Shown piece after piece: positions 17,622 to 26,465 of a stretch of 64,000 bases of DNA (its first letter is position 1; every line of letters begins with the position of its first letter). A program made the translations under genes and the position numbers. Origin of the DNA: Dysgonomonas sp. UBA7710. Its GTDB lineage: Bacteria; Bacteroidota; Bacteroidia; Bacteroidales; Dysgonomonadaceae. The stretch is taken from contig NZ_DLFW01000042.1 of NCBI RefSeq assembly GCF_002482385.1, positions 1 to 64,000 of the forward strand, read 5' to 3'. A model generated the notes under the pieces. That model did not search any database. It saw nothing but the letters and a program-made list of their open reading frames with translations, and was not told the origin of the DNA.

Positions 17622-17891
17622 ATGAGTATTAAACCATTAGCAGACAGAGTGCTTGTAAAACCGGCCGCTGCAGAAGAAAAAAGTGTGGGAGGTATCATTA
17701 TTCCTGATACTGCAAAAGAAAAACCGCTTAAAGGCGAAGTAATTGCCGTAGGAAACGGGACTAAGGACGAAGATATGGTGGTAAAACCAAAAGACAATGT
17801 ACTTTATGGTAAATATGCCGGAACAGAAATAGAACTGGAAGGCGAAGTTTACCTAATCATGCGTCAGTCTGATATTCTTGCAATTATTTAA
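17622..17891 (+). CDS. groES: Co-chaperonin GroES
   Basis: 89-residue lid of the GroEL chamber. The protein starts MSIKPLADRVLVKPAAAEEK, the usual GroES opening, has the mobile loop region SVGGIIIPDTAKEKP that contacts GroEL, and the roof beta-hairpin and closing strand DILAII. The groEL start lies 29 bases downstream, giving the standard bicistronic operon. No HrcA/CIRCE inverted repeat lies upstream, so heat regulation probably works in another way. Confidence 0.97.
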   Translation: MSIKPLADRVLVKPAAAEEKSVGGIIIPDTAKEKPLKGEVIAVGNGTKDEDMVVKPKDNVLYGKYAGTEIELEGEVYLIMRQSDILAII

Positions 17892-17920
17892 TACGAACAA
17901 TTTAATAATATAACAAAGTC

Positions 17921-19552
17921 ATGGCAAAAGAAATCAAATTTAATATAGATGCTCGCGACGAGCTCAAAAAAGGTGTTGATGCATTGGCTAATGCTGTAAA
18001 AGTAACACTTGGACCTAAAGGCCGCAATGTCATTCTGGATAAGAAATTCGGCGCACCTCACATCACAAAGGACGGTGTAACTGTAGCTAAAGAAATAGAG
18101 CTGGAAGAGCCATTCCAGAACATGGGAGCACAACTTGTAAAAGAAGTAGCTTCTAAAACAAACGATGATGCCGGTGACGGAACAACTACTGCTACAGTAT
18201 TGGCACAATCAATCGTTAGCGTAGGTCTTAAAAACGTTACTGCAGGAGCAAATCCAATGGATCTGAAACGTGGTATCGACAAAGCCGTGGTTAAAGTTGT
18301 TGAGAACATCAAAGCGCAATCGGTAACAGTAGGTGATGACCTGCAAAAAATAGAAAACGTAGCTAAAATTTCTGCAAACGGCGATGAAACTATCGGTAAA
18401 CTGATTGCTGAAGCTATGGGCAAAGTGAAAAAAGAAGGCGTTATCACAGTTGAAGAAGCAAAAGGTACTGAAACTTACGTTGACGTAGTAGAAGGTATGC
18501 AATTCGACAGAGGTTATATTTCTCCTTACTTTGTAACAGATACAGAGAAAATGGAAGCTGACCTTGAAAACCCGTATATCCTGATTCACGATAAGAAGAT
18601 TTCCGTATTGAAAGATATCCTTCCAATACTTGAAGCTGCTCTTAAATCGGGCCGTTCACTGCTTATCATTGCTGAAGATATAGATTCGGAGGCTTTGACT
18701 ACATTGGTAGTAAACCGTCTTCGCGCAGGCTTGAAAATCGCTGCCGTTAAAGCTCCGGGCTTCGGCGACCGCCGCAAGGAAATGCTGGAAGATATCGCTA
18801 TCCTTACAGGAGGTACAGTGATTACAGAAGAAAGAGGACTTTCTCTGGAAGCCGCTACCCTCGATATGCTTGGTACTGCTGACAAAGTAACTATCAACAA
18901 AGACAATACGACCATTGTAAACGGAGCAGGCGCAAAAGAAGCTATCGCTGCACGTGTAGGCCAGATCCGTTCACAGATGGAGAAAACAACATCAGATTAC
19001 GATAAGGAAAAATTACAGGAACGTCTTGCTAAATTGGCGGGTGGTGTAGCTGTTCTTTATGTTGGCGCTGCTTCTGAAGTGGAAATGAAGGAAAAGAAAG
19101 ACCGTGTTGACGATGCTCTTTCTGCAACCCGTGCCGCTATCGAAGAAGGTACGGTACCGGGAGGTGGTGTAGCTTACATCCGTGCTATCGACGCTCTTGA
19201 AAACATGAAAGGCGAAAATGAAGATGAAACTACAGGTATCGAAATCGTAAAACGCGCTATCGAGGAACCTCTTCGCCAGATTGTAGCTAACAGTGGAAAA
19301 GAAGGTGCTGTCGTAGTTCAGAAAATACGTGAAGGTAAAGGAGATTACGGTTACAATGCCCGTACTGATAAATATGAGAACCTGAATGCGGCCGGAGTAA
19401 TCGACCCTGCCAAAGTGGCTCGTGTCGCTCTTGAAAACGCAGCTTCTATTGCAGGTATGTTCCTTACTACAGAATGTATCATAGCAGATAAGAAAGAAGA
19501 AAACCCTGCTCCAATGCCTCCAATGGGCGGTGGAATGGGTGGAATGATGTAA
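17921..19552 (+). CDS. groEL: Chaperonin GroEL
   Basis: 543-residue 60-kDa chaperonin that folds proteins in an ATP-driven double-ring chamber. Conserved features include LGPKGRNVILDKKFG and DGTTTATVLAQ of the equatorial ATP site, the apical-domain segment ILIHDKKISVLKDILPILE, and the C-terminal equatorial half with GGGVAYIRA. The GGM-rich tail (MPPMGGGMGGMM) is characteristic. It is the second gene of the groES-groEL operon, followed 29 bases later by a strong terminator. Confidence 0.98.
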   Translation: MAKEIKFNIDARDELKKGVDALANAVKVTLGPKGRNVILDKKFGAPHITKDGVTVAKEIELEEPFQNMGAQLVKEVASKTNDDAGDGTTTATVLAQSIVSVGLKNVTAGANPMDLKRGIDKAVVKVVENIKAQSVTVGDDLQKIENVAKISANGDETIGKLIAEAMGKVKKEGVITVEEAKGTETYVDVVEGMQFDRGYISPYFVTDTEKMEADLENPYILIHDKKISVLKDILPILEAALKSGRSLLIIAEDIDSEALTTLVVNRLRAGLKIAAVKAPGFGDRRKEMLEDIAILTGGTVITEERGLSLEAATLDMLGTADKVTINKDNTTIVNGAGAKEAIAARVGQIRSQMEKTTSDYDKEKLQERLAKLAGGVAVLYVGAASEVEMKEKKDRVDDALSATRAAIEEGTVPGGGVAYIRAIDALENMKGENEDETTGIEIVKRAIEEPLRQIVANSGKEGAVVVQKIREGKGDYGYNARTDKYENLNAAGVIDPAKVARVALENAASIAGMFLTTECIIADKKEENPAPMPPMGGGMGGMM

Positions 19553-19580
19553 TCAATCCAATCTGACATATCATAAAAGT

Positions 19581-19613
19581 AAAGCGGGCAATTCTTTGAA
19601 TTGTCCGCTTTTT
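19581..19613 (+). terminator. Intrinsic terminator after groEL
   Basis: AAGCGGGCAATTC pairs with GAATTGTCCGCTT (one G-T pair) across a 3-base loop, followed by TTT. The A-rich left flank makes it potentially bidirectional for the convergent secreted-protein gene. Confidence 0.9.
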
Positions 19614-19622
19614 GTATTCATA

Positions 19623-19674
19623 GGATTTATCCTGGCAGGCTTGCGCCAAAGGGGATACTGCCGGGAGTAAATCC
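19623..19674. repeat. Imperfect inverted repeat downstream of groEL
   Basis: GGATTTATCCTGGCAG and CTGCCGGGAGTAAATCC pair almost completely around a 19-base loop between the convergent groEL and secreted-protein genes. It has no T run. It may be a transcript 3'-end structure or a small repeat element. Confidence 0.4.
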
Positions 19675-19703
19675 AGCCTGATTTATATTCAGCTTACACT
19701 AAA

Positions 19704-21596
19704 TCAATAAGGATTGATTCCGCTAACCGCCGCTTGCCTGATAAAGTACGCCGCAGCATTCATTTCCAATATGGAATTATAACACCACTGCCAATTTGCT
19801 GAGTTAGCGAATCCGTATCGCTTTGGTATGGGTATTCCGGCTGTAGTATAAAGGTTAGGCCATCCATTGGAGCTACCGTTACCTGATGTTACGGTTTCAG
19901 CCCCTGTCGTATCCCCAAAAAAGAAGAAGTTTGTAGACTTACTATACCATACCACAGATGACGTAGGGGATAAACTTGTATGGTTCTGATTGGAAGCGGA
20001 ACATACCTGTACCGAATTGGGCGGAAGCTGTTCTAAAATAATAGTATTCGCATGGGCATTATCCTCACCCCAGTAATAGCCTGCCGCGTTGCCAAACGGA
20101 CCGTTAATTATAGGATCGTTCAAATTATTATTAACCTGGTAAAGCTGGTCATCTGCATTACTAGGGCTTCCGGTACCTATAGCCTTGGCTGAATAGCCTG
20201 TCCCAAATATTCCATTTATAACAATGTTTGTACTCGATGCATTACTATCATCTGTATAATATATTACACAACCTCCTTTATTGATGTATCTGGCCAAAGC
20301 TGCCGATATGGCAGCAGTAGATGGACTACCATATCCGTTATAGAATACTATATCCGGTTGCCTTCCATTATTAACACCATTGTCCAGATTATTTATCGCA
20401 GTAGCTGCAGTATTGGTTTGCCATAGTCTGGTGAGAGGAGCCACCATTCTTATTATACCATTAGGCCCGAAACTTGATCCGTTAGTAAGAGCTGTACTTC
20501 TTCCGGCCCCAGCCCACGAATAATAACCGGTATTTCCGATGACGGCAAAAGTCATCGTGGGCAATGTAATGGGGATTAAGGCGGAACATTCCGCAGAACC
20601 CAGCGATGTATTTGCCTTTATTACAACCTGAAAGTCCTCGTTTATGGTAGGGGTTCCGGTACCCAGCAATGTTATAGTTTGTGTCCCTGTACTGGCAAAC
20701 GACCCCGAAGCCCTAAAGCTGATGCCGTTTACTGTTTCCGTATAAATCGTATATGAACCCGGTGCGGACACATTGATATTTATTCTTATAGTATTAGATG
20801 CATCCAAAGCCCGATTCTTGACATATTGCCCTTGTACCACAGTCGATGAGCACACTATTGTATAAGCGGCAACCATTTCCTGTACCGTTATCTTAGGCTC
20901 ACAACCCGGAACCAAACTTATCCCGCTGAATGTTAATGTATTTTCTCCTACTAAAGCAGGTGTTCCCTGTGCCGGAACTTTAACTGTTAACGTCCCTGTT
21001 TCTAAAGCGACCCCTGTGTAATAAAAGCTATAGCCGTTACCGGACAGGACTGAAATAACGAAAGAACCTTTTTTTGTTACATTCAGGTCTATTTCCAGAT
21101 AGTTGTTATCGTTAACGGGTGTTCCCTCTATATAGGAACCGTTTATCCGGATAGCGGAACAGTTAACAGGCTCTATAATTGCAGCTCCGTCCTGATTCAG
21201 CTTCACCCATTCATCAATCTGCCACATATATAAGCCTTCATCCATATTGATTGCCTCAGGGTTGACGTTATAAACGACCATCCCCGTCGCTTTCAGCTTC
21301 TCTTCGGCTGTAGATTCGTCGGACCATACTCCGGAGCCATTGTCGGAGCCACCATATAAAGGTGTCAGTTTTGCCGCGTCGCGAAGGAAAACCTTTGGAT
21401 GCAGGACTCCTTTTGTAGAATTTTCGAGACTGGTAACATCCTGTGCCGGACTTGTGGCATCTCTTTCTTTAAGATCCAGTAATGCCCCTTTCTCGGGAGG
21501 AGATCCTGCTCCTATTGTCACCTGGGCAGATAGGTTTGCATTTCCTGATAGAATTAGCAGGAAACACAGAAATAAAATCGATAGTTTTGTTTTCAT
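19704..21596 (-). CDS. Large secreted or surface protein with Ig-like repeats
   Basis: 630 residues. A signal peptide (cleavage near NLSAQ, residue 25) is followed by an N-terminal region with ALLDLKERD and GVLHPKVFLRDAAKLTPLYG, typical of secreted Bacteroidota surface proteins. Two related beta-rich modules follow (about residues 145-235 and 250-345). Each starts with a Cys-containing strand and contains a GSYxxGT- or GQYVKN-like motif, a G(S/K)(F/Y) strand and a TGTxT(I/V) strand. The C-terminal half (about 350-600) includes PDIVFYNGYGSPSTAAISAA, GGCVIYYTDD and FFFFGDTTG, reminiscent of a ThuA or glutamine-amidotransferase-like flavodoxin fold without an obvious catalytic triad. No membrane anchor or sorting domain is visible. 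The function is unknown. Confidence 0.6.
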   Translation of the reverse strand: MKTKLSILFLCFLLILSGNANLSAQVTIGAGSPPEKGALLDLKERDATSPAQDVTSLENSTKGVLHPKVFLRDAAKLTPLYGGSDNGSGVWSDESTAEEKLKATGMVVYNVNPEAINMDEGLYMWQIDEWVKLNQDGAAIIEPVNCSAIRINGSYIEGTPVNDNNYLEIDLNVTKKGSFVISVLSGNGYSFYYTGVALETGTLTVKVPAQGTPALVGENTLTFSGISLVPGCEPKITVQEMVAAYTIVCSSTVVQGQYVKNRALDASNTIRININVSAPGSYTIYTETVNGISFRASGSFASTGTQTITLLGTGTPTINEDFQVVIKANTSLGSAECSALIPITLPTMTFAVIGNTGYYSWAGAGRSTALTNGSSFGPNGIIRMVAPLTRLWQTNTAATAINNLDNGVNNGRQPDIVFYNGYGSPSTAAISAALARYINKGGCVIYYTDDSNASSTNIVINGIFGTGYSAKAIGTGSPSNADDQLYQVNNNLNDPIINGPFGNAAGYYWGEDNAHANTIILEQLPPNSVQVCSASNQNHTSLSPTSSVVWYSKSTNFFFFGDTTGAETVTSGNGSSNGWPNLYTTAGIPIPKRYGFANSANWQWCYNSILEMNAAAYFIRQAAVSGINPY

Positions 21597-22217
21597 AACT
21601 TTTTTAGTTTAGTTAAGTATATATGTCATTAATATCTTATTACCGGAAAGTTGTATGATGCGGGAAAAATTCAATGCTCCAAAGTATTTATTTACTACTT
21701 TCACAAGCAATAGATAAAAAAACGGAGATAAATTTATCGAAGACAATAAACGACAAAGTGCAGGTCTCTTTGAAGACATTGAATTTTTAGATATGCTTTT
21801 TTTGTTTTTTGTGGCCGGAATAGTTAATATGTGCGTATATGCACACATTATGCGTGCGTGTATTATATGTGTAAAGTATAGATATGAAAATACCCGGCAA
21901 ATCTTAAAGGATTCGCAAAGTTGGATATTTGGGAAAAAATTGGGATTAGTACTTACACTTGTCTGTGTGTGTGTGTGTGTCTCTCTCTCTCTCTCTCTAA
22001 CAAGATATAGCTAACAGCCAAATTTTCAGGGAGAAAAGATGGTGTATAGTGTGTTGTATTTTGTGAAAAATATGACATTTTTGTCTTTATATCTAACGAA
22101 TATTCCGTAAAAATACATTCAAAAAGAATATTAAACAAGTTTTTGAACGAAAATGTTAAAAAAAATCTTATTTGATGTATCAGGCATCTGCTAAGTGGAC
22201 GGTACTCTGATGCAATT
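21597..22217. other. Long intergenic region holding a dinucleotide microsatellite
   Basis: Upstream of the secreted-protein gene. On the minus strand a TACTTTGG box preceded by TTG at 17 bases lies near 21680-21710 and may be the promoter of that gene. The region between it and the glycosyltransferase 3' end has no convincing open frame. Its main feature is the TG/CT tract at 21964-21998. Confidence 0.5.
21964..21998. repeat. Dinucleotide microsatellite (TG tract followed by CT tract)
   Basis: About 8 TG units (21964-21980) directly followed by 9 CT units (21981-21998). It lies about 370 bases upstream of the start of the secreted-protein gene and about 220 bases beyond the glycosyltransferase 3' end. 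Tracts of this kind are rare in bacteria and are prone to slippage. Confidence 0.95.
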
Positions 22218-23315
22218 TTATAACCTCCAGAAATCCAGATATTTCTTTGCCACTGTCACATAGTCATGATTTGTTTCAACAAATTGACGGCTTTTTTTCG
22301 ATATTTCCGGAATATCTTTTTTGTTCAAAACCAGCCATTCCAGCTTATCGAACACATCGTCTTCGTGCGGATGTACGTTTACAATCGGTTGATTGGATGT
22401 GTCACCGTATAAGTCATAAATATATGGCTCTCCTCCGCCTACAACAACTTTTCCCTGAGCCATTGCCAATAATGCGTTCATCGCCGGGGTGTGCGAATAT
22501 AACTGGTCGAGCACAACATGTGCCTGCGACATCAGTTGCTGATATACATCATAGCTGACAGATTCGACCCGCGTAACGATTACTTTATCCGGGTACTTGT
22601 CTTTGATTCTGGCCAGTGCCTTCTCCATCACATCGGTACCTTTAAACTTCTCACGGACTTTGTTGATCCCGATAAAGAAGTTTACTTTTTCAGGCTCTTC
22701 GGGTATCGGCTGAAATTCTATTTCCGCAATGTTCATCGGCAAGGGAATGTATCTCAGCTTATCGGGGAAGAAAGGTTCATATGCTTTGTAATATTCATAC
22801 AGGCAGGCTGTAATCCCGTCCACATCCTTTGCCAGCCCGCGGTTAAATACTTCGAGCGGCGTACCTATCCATTTATCTATAAACCGTTGATTGAAATCGA
22901 CATTGATCGCTTTGCCATCGACAAAAAATTCGGAATAGTCGAATATCTTGTTTCCCAGGCAGGCGCTTACCCAATACGAGTCATCGCCGAAAGCACCCAT
23001 AAAGACTTTCTTGTTGTTCTTTTTCAGTTTCTTATACAGATAATTATTGACCCGTACATTCTGGGTAGTGAAGCAGGGGTTTATAAGCTGTACTATATCA
23101 TATCCTTTAAACTTCCTGAATTTGCTAAGTACAGACATCAGGCTGGTAAAAGTGTCTGTAATCCCCGAACTCTTCCGGCTCAGGTCCACATCGCGCGGAT
23201 AGTTTTTAAACCCGTCGCCATCCGAAGCCGTTAAAACCTCATGTCCTAATGAACGTAAACCTTCTGCCAAAGTCAGATGAGCACGGCTATATTCGCCTAT
23301 CAAAAGAATTTTCAT
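22218..23315 (-). CDS. Glycosyltransferase, GT-B fold
   Basis: 365 residues from the ATG at 23315. An in-frame start 17 codons earlier precedes the natural MKILLIGEYSRAHLTLAEGL opening and was rejected. The start has the Rossmann beta-strand and helix of GT4-like enzymes. The C-terminal half contains a second Rossmann unit with HVVLDQLYSHTPAMNALLAMAQGKVVVGGG, the acceptor/donor site pattern of retaining GT-B glycosyltransferases. It probably transfers a sugar from a nucleotide donor during envelope or capsule synthesis; the substrate cannot be told. A TATCTTTG box lies about 50 bases upstream. It is downstream of the ABC exporter pair on the same strand but has its own promoter. Confidence 0.75.
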   Translation of the reverse strand: MKILLIGEYSRAHLTLAEGLRSLGHEVLTASDGDGFKNYPRDVDLSRKSSGITDTFTSLMSVLSKFRKFKGYDIVQLINPCFTTQNVRVNNYLYKKLKKNNKKVFMGAFGDDSYWVSACLGNKIFDYSEFFVDGKAINVDFNQRFIDKWIGTPLEVFNRGLAKDVDGITACLYEYYKAYEPFFPDKLRYIPLPMNIAEIEFQPIPEEPEKVNFFIGINKVREKFKGTDVMEKALARIKDKYPDKVIVTRVESVSYDVYQQLMSQAHVVLDQLYSHTPAMNALLAMAQGKVVVGGGEPYIYDLYGDTSNQPIVNVHPHEDDVFDKLEWLVLNKKDIPEISKKSRQFVETNHDYVTVAKKYLDFWRL

Positions 23316-23363
23316 ATAGTTTGTATTATAAGTAACAGATCGGTCTGTGACCTTATTTGAGTA

Positions 23364-23371
23364 CAAAGATA
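23364..23371 (-). promoter_or_regulatory. -7 box upstream of the glycosyltransferase
   Basis: The minus strand reads TATCTTTG about 50 bases before the start codon. Between it and the gene lies a small palindrome (CAGATCGGTCTG, near 23336-23347). No -33 TTG is seen. Confidence 0.5.
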
Positions 23372-23394
23372 GGGATTTTAGTTATGTATTCGTA

Positions 23395-24723
23395 TTATTT
23401 ATATTTCAGCCATTTCAGCATTTCCATAAAAGAAACCTTCTTTCCATACATCAGTATTCCCACGCGGTATATTTTAGCCGCCAGTTTTACCATCAGGACA
23501 GATGTCGCAAACAATAACGCAACAGACAACACCAGTTCCCACAAAGGTATCTCGAAGGGAGCGCGGACCATCATCACCACAGGTGAGGTGAACGGGATCA
23601 ATGAGCACCAGAATGCCATAGCCCCTTCCGGATTGCGGGCGGCCGCGAAGCCTGTATAAAATGCTACCATCAGTATAATCATAACAGGCATGATAAGTTG
23701 CTGGGCCTCCTGCGAATCATTCGCTCCCGAACCGAACATGGCAAACAAGGATGCAAACAGAAGATACCCCCCGGTAAAATAAAGGACGAGGCATATTGCA
23801 ACCTGCACCCAGTTGATACTGAAAAAGCCGTTAAGGAAAGAAGTCATCTCAATATTGCTGCTTTTCATTAAGGCCATTGCCTGTTGTGCATCCACAGAGG
23901 TACTCATATCCATATCAACACCAAAAAACATTTTAAGGGCTATCATCACCCCTCCCCCGATAACAAGCCATACAACCAGCTGAAGAAGCCCGACAAGACC
24001 TACTCCTATTATTTTGCCCATCATCAGATCGAAAGGCCTGACGGAAGAAATAATAACTTCTATAATACGGTTGCTCTTTTCCTCTACCACACTCTGCATC
24101 ACCATAGAGCCGTACATCATGATAAAGAAAAACATACAGAAGGTGAGCGCCGTTCCGGCAATGGTCGCTATTTCCCCCAGTGTTTCCGTCTCCTTCCCTG
24201 TCTCATCCCACCGGATGGTAGATATGCGGATTTTATCTTTAGATTTCAGTATTTGCTGCAAATCGGTCACTACCTTCGGCTCAAGATTACTCTCTGAGGT
24301 AAAATCGTCAATTTTTTTATTCCTTACCGCTTCGGTCAATACATCATTTATATATGCGGTCAACTCGCGGGGAGGCTGTTGTTTTTCCGAGAAGAATGTA
24401 ACCGCATTGGGATTCTGATTCAGATCCCCGTTTATCTGCAACAGGGCTGTCCCCTTTTCTTTACCGGTCGCAGTAGTGTCAGTAGCAGACACCTGTACAA
24501 ATTCATAGTTTTTAGACGATTCGAACAAGTTGGAATACAATCCTGTGTTGTCTATTACATAGACCTTCTTTATGTCATCATTATCGCTTACCATCATCAG
24601 TATAGTAGGCAATGCAACTACAGCGGCAAAAAGGAAGGGAGTCAATAATGTGGTCAGGATAAAAGCCTTTGTCTTTACCCTGGAAGAGAATTCTCTTGCT
24701 ATAATTAATTTCAATGCTTTCAT
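23395..24723 (-). CDS. ABC-2 type exporter permease (NatB-like)
   Basis: 442-residue membrane subunit of an ABC exporter. The N-terminus (MKALKLIIAREFSSRVKTKAFILTT) and first helix (about residues 20-42) are typical of NatB/YhaP-like permeases. A large extracytoplasmic domain follows (about 50-190), then five or six helices (about 195-420), including IMMYGSMVMQSVVEEKSNRIIEVIISS, the conserved coupling segment of this family. It forms a two-gene unit with the ATPase upstream. The 91-base gap between them contains two short palindromes, AGGTCGCAGACCT (24740-24752) and TTGTTGTAAAACAACAA (24764-24780). The natural substrate is unknown; Na+ export, as in Bacillus NatAB, is one possibility. Confidence 0.8.
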   Translation of the reverse strand: MKALKLIIAREFSSRVKTKAFILTTLLTPFLFAAVVALPTILMMVSDNDDIKKVYVIDNTGLYSNLFESSKNYEFVQVSATDTTATGKEKGTALLQINGDLNQNPNAVTFFSEKQQPPRELTAYINDVLTEAVRNKKIDDFTSESNLEPKVVTDLQQILKSKDKIRISTIRWDETGKETETLGEIATIAGTALTFCMFFFIMMYGSMVMQSVVEEKSNRIIEVIISSVRPFDLMMGKIIGVGLVGLLQLVVWLVIGGGVMIALKMFFGVDMDMSTSVDAQQAMALMKSSNIEMTSFLNGFFSINWVQVAICLVLYFTGGYLLFASLFAMFGSGANDSQEAQQLIMPVMIILMVAFYTGFAAARNPEGAMAFWCSLIPFTSPVVMMVRAPFEIPLWELVLSVALLFATSVLMVKLAAKIYRVGILMYGKKVSFMEMLKWLKYK

Positions 24724-24814
24724 TCGGCTGGTTTTGACAAGGTCGCAGACCTATTTATTACTTTTGTTGTAAAACAACAATCGTAGGTTAGATTTGATAA
24801 TATATTGTTAAACT

Positions 24815-25720
24815 TCATCTATTGCTTACTGCTTGAATAAAAATATCATTCATGGAAGGTAATTCTTCCTCAAAAGAAATAATCTCATATTTCCGGGCAA
24901 CTTCCTGTAACAGATCGGAGTTGGACGCTTCGTCATTTCGCTGGATGTGTACTTCGACCGAATCCTTATCCGCAGACTGTGACAATACGGTAAAATGAGC
25001 GGATTCCATTCCGAAGCTATCGCCCGATACGTTAAGCCTGAAAATATGCTTCCTGTACTGCGCTCGTATTTCTTTCACATTCCCCTGCAAAACAACCTTC
25101 GATTTATTAATCAGGGAAATTTCGTCGCAAAGCGCTTCTACCGATTCCATATTGTGGGTGGACAGGATAATTGTTTTGCCTTTTGCTTTCAGTTCGAGAA
25201 GTTCATTTTTAAGCAACTCTGCGTTTACCGGGTCGAATCCGCTGAAAGGCTCGTCAAGAATATACAAATCAGGTTCATGTATTACTGTGGCAATGAACTG
25301 TATTTTCTGTTGCATCCCTTTCGATAATTCTTCCACTTTTTTGTTTTCCCACGACAGAATATCGAATTTGCGAAGCCAATACTGCGTTTTCTCGTGCGCA
25401 TCGTCAACAGACAGACCTCTCAGGCGCGCAAGGAAAACAATATGCTCACCCACTTTCATCTTCTTATACAGGCCTCTTTCTTCGGGGAGGTAGCCTATGT
25501 TGAAAATGTCATCGGCAACAGATTCCCTGCCATTGATAAGGACTTTTCCCTGATCGGGAGCCGTTATTCTGTTTATTATGCGGATAAGAGACGATTTGCC
25601 GGCGCCATTCGGTCCCAGCAACCCATAAATACAGCCTTTGGGAACCTGTACACTTACCCCGTTAAGAGCGGTGTAGTTCCCGTACTGTTTTACGATATCC
25701 TGCGTTTCAAGATACATCAT
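24815..25720 (-). CDS. ABC exporter ATP-binding subunit (NatA-like)
   Basis: 301-residue ATPase. Walker A is GPNGAGKS (residues 36-43), the Q-loop lies in YLPEERGLYKKM, the signature is LSKGMQQKI, Walker B is DLYILDEPFSGFDP and the H-loop is STHNMES. The C-terminal extension of about 85 residues is typical of NatA/CcmA-type exporters. It energises the permease encoded just downstream. Two adjacent Met codons open the frame and either may be used. The upstream side is a long repeat-rich gap without a recognisable TAnnTTTG box. Confidence 0.85.
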   Translation of the reverse strand: MMYLETQDIVKQYGNYTALNGVSVQVPKGCIYGLLGPNGAGKSSLIRIINRITAPDQGKVLINGRESVADDIFNIGYLPEERGLYKKMKVGEHIVFLARLRGLSVDDAHEKTQYWLRKFDILSWENKKVEELSKGMQQKIQFIATVIHEPDLYILDEPFSGFDPVNAELLKNELLELKAKGKTIILSTHNMESVEALCDEISLINKSKVVLQGNVKEIRAQYRKHIFRLNVSGDSFGMESAHFTVLSQSADKDSVEVHIQRNDEASNSDLLQEVARKYEIISFEEELPSMNDIFIQAVSNR

Positions 25721-26433
25721 TCTGATCGATATTAATTTTGCTTAAATTACTCTACCTTATTAGTCGGTGAATATTCTATAAAATCACAAAAGAATAAAAA
25801 AATAAAGAGATATGCGAATATATAGCTACGAATTTAGAGCAAACGGAAATTGGCAACGTTTCAGTCAACAGTTATCAGTCATCAGTAAACAACTGGTAAG
25901 AAGTAAAATCTTTGCGCCTTTGCGTCTCTGCGTGAAACAAAACAGGGCGTCAGCCAATCCGTAACTCATAACTGCCCGAAGGGTGAAGTAACTCGTAACT
26001 TAAAAAAAGGTAACAAAGGTAACACTTTTTCTACCTATTACTTTTTATCCTCTCTGTAACCTCCCCTTGGGGCAGGGCTGTTAAGTTCTGAATTCTTATA
26101 TCCTCTTTGTCATGTTGAACGGAGTGAATTGAAAATCGCCGAAGCGAAGGCGAGGCAAACATCTCCTTAATCGAAAGAGATCCTTCGTTCCACTCAGAAA
26201 CAACGTTCGGCAGAGCGAAGCGGAGCCAATGACAGCCGAAAATAAAAGAACAAAGTGGAGAACTTAACAGCCCTGCCCCAAGGGGAGGTTGGAGGAGCTA
26301 ATCAATACATCAAAGAACTAACAGCTAAAGGCTAATAGCTTATTATATAGATAAACTTTTTTAAAAAGAGTAATTTTCGTGCGTTTGCCCTAATTACTTA
26401 TCTTTAAAAGCTGTCTCCTCCGGCAAAAAATTG
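25721..26433. repeat. Repeat-rich divergent gap before recF
   Basis: Holds several modules of the dispersed repeat family. A CAGTCAACAGTTATCAG-type string and an ACAACTGGTAAG plus TTTGCGCCTTTGCGTCTCTG block span 25859-25945. A TAACTCATAACTGCCCGAAG / TAACTCGTAACT block lies at 25962-26000 and AAAAAGGTAACAAAGGTAAC at 26004-26023. After the element at 26058-26290 comes a CAGCTAAAGGCTAATAGCTT block (26313-26341). No gene is present. Confidence 0.75.
26058..26290. mobile_element. MITE-like element with perfect 32-bp terminal inverted repeats
   Basis: Bases 26058-26089 and 26259-26290 are exact reverse complements over 32 bases; each arm includes CCTCCCCTTGGGGCAGGGC or its complement. Nested inside is a second element (26107-26234) beginning TTTGTCATGTTGAACGGAG and ending GGAGCCAATGACA, which has a second copy in this window at 48603-48707. 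There is no coding capacity. It resembles non-autonomous repeats that need a transposase in trans. Confidence 0.65.
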
Positions 26434-26441
26434 TACTTTTG
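26434..26441 (+). promoter_or_regulatory. -7 box of recF
   Basis: TACTTTTG fits TAnnTTTG and lies 24 bases before the ATG at 26466. An alternative upstream start at 26439 would overlap the box, which supports the 26466 start. Confidence 0.6.
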
Positions 26442-26465
26442 CAAAACCATTATTTTTTTTCATGC

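Noticed and set aside
26439..26465. RecF start at 26439
   Set aside because: It overlaps the TACTTTTG promoter box and adds 9 residues before the conserved MILERLSILNYKNI.
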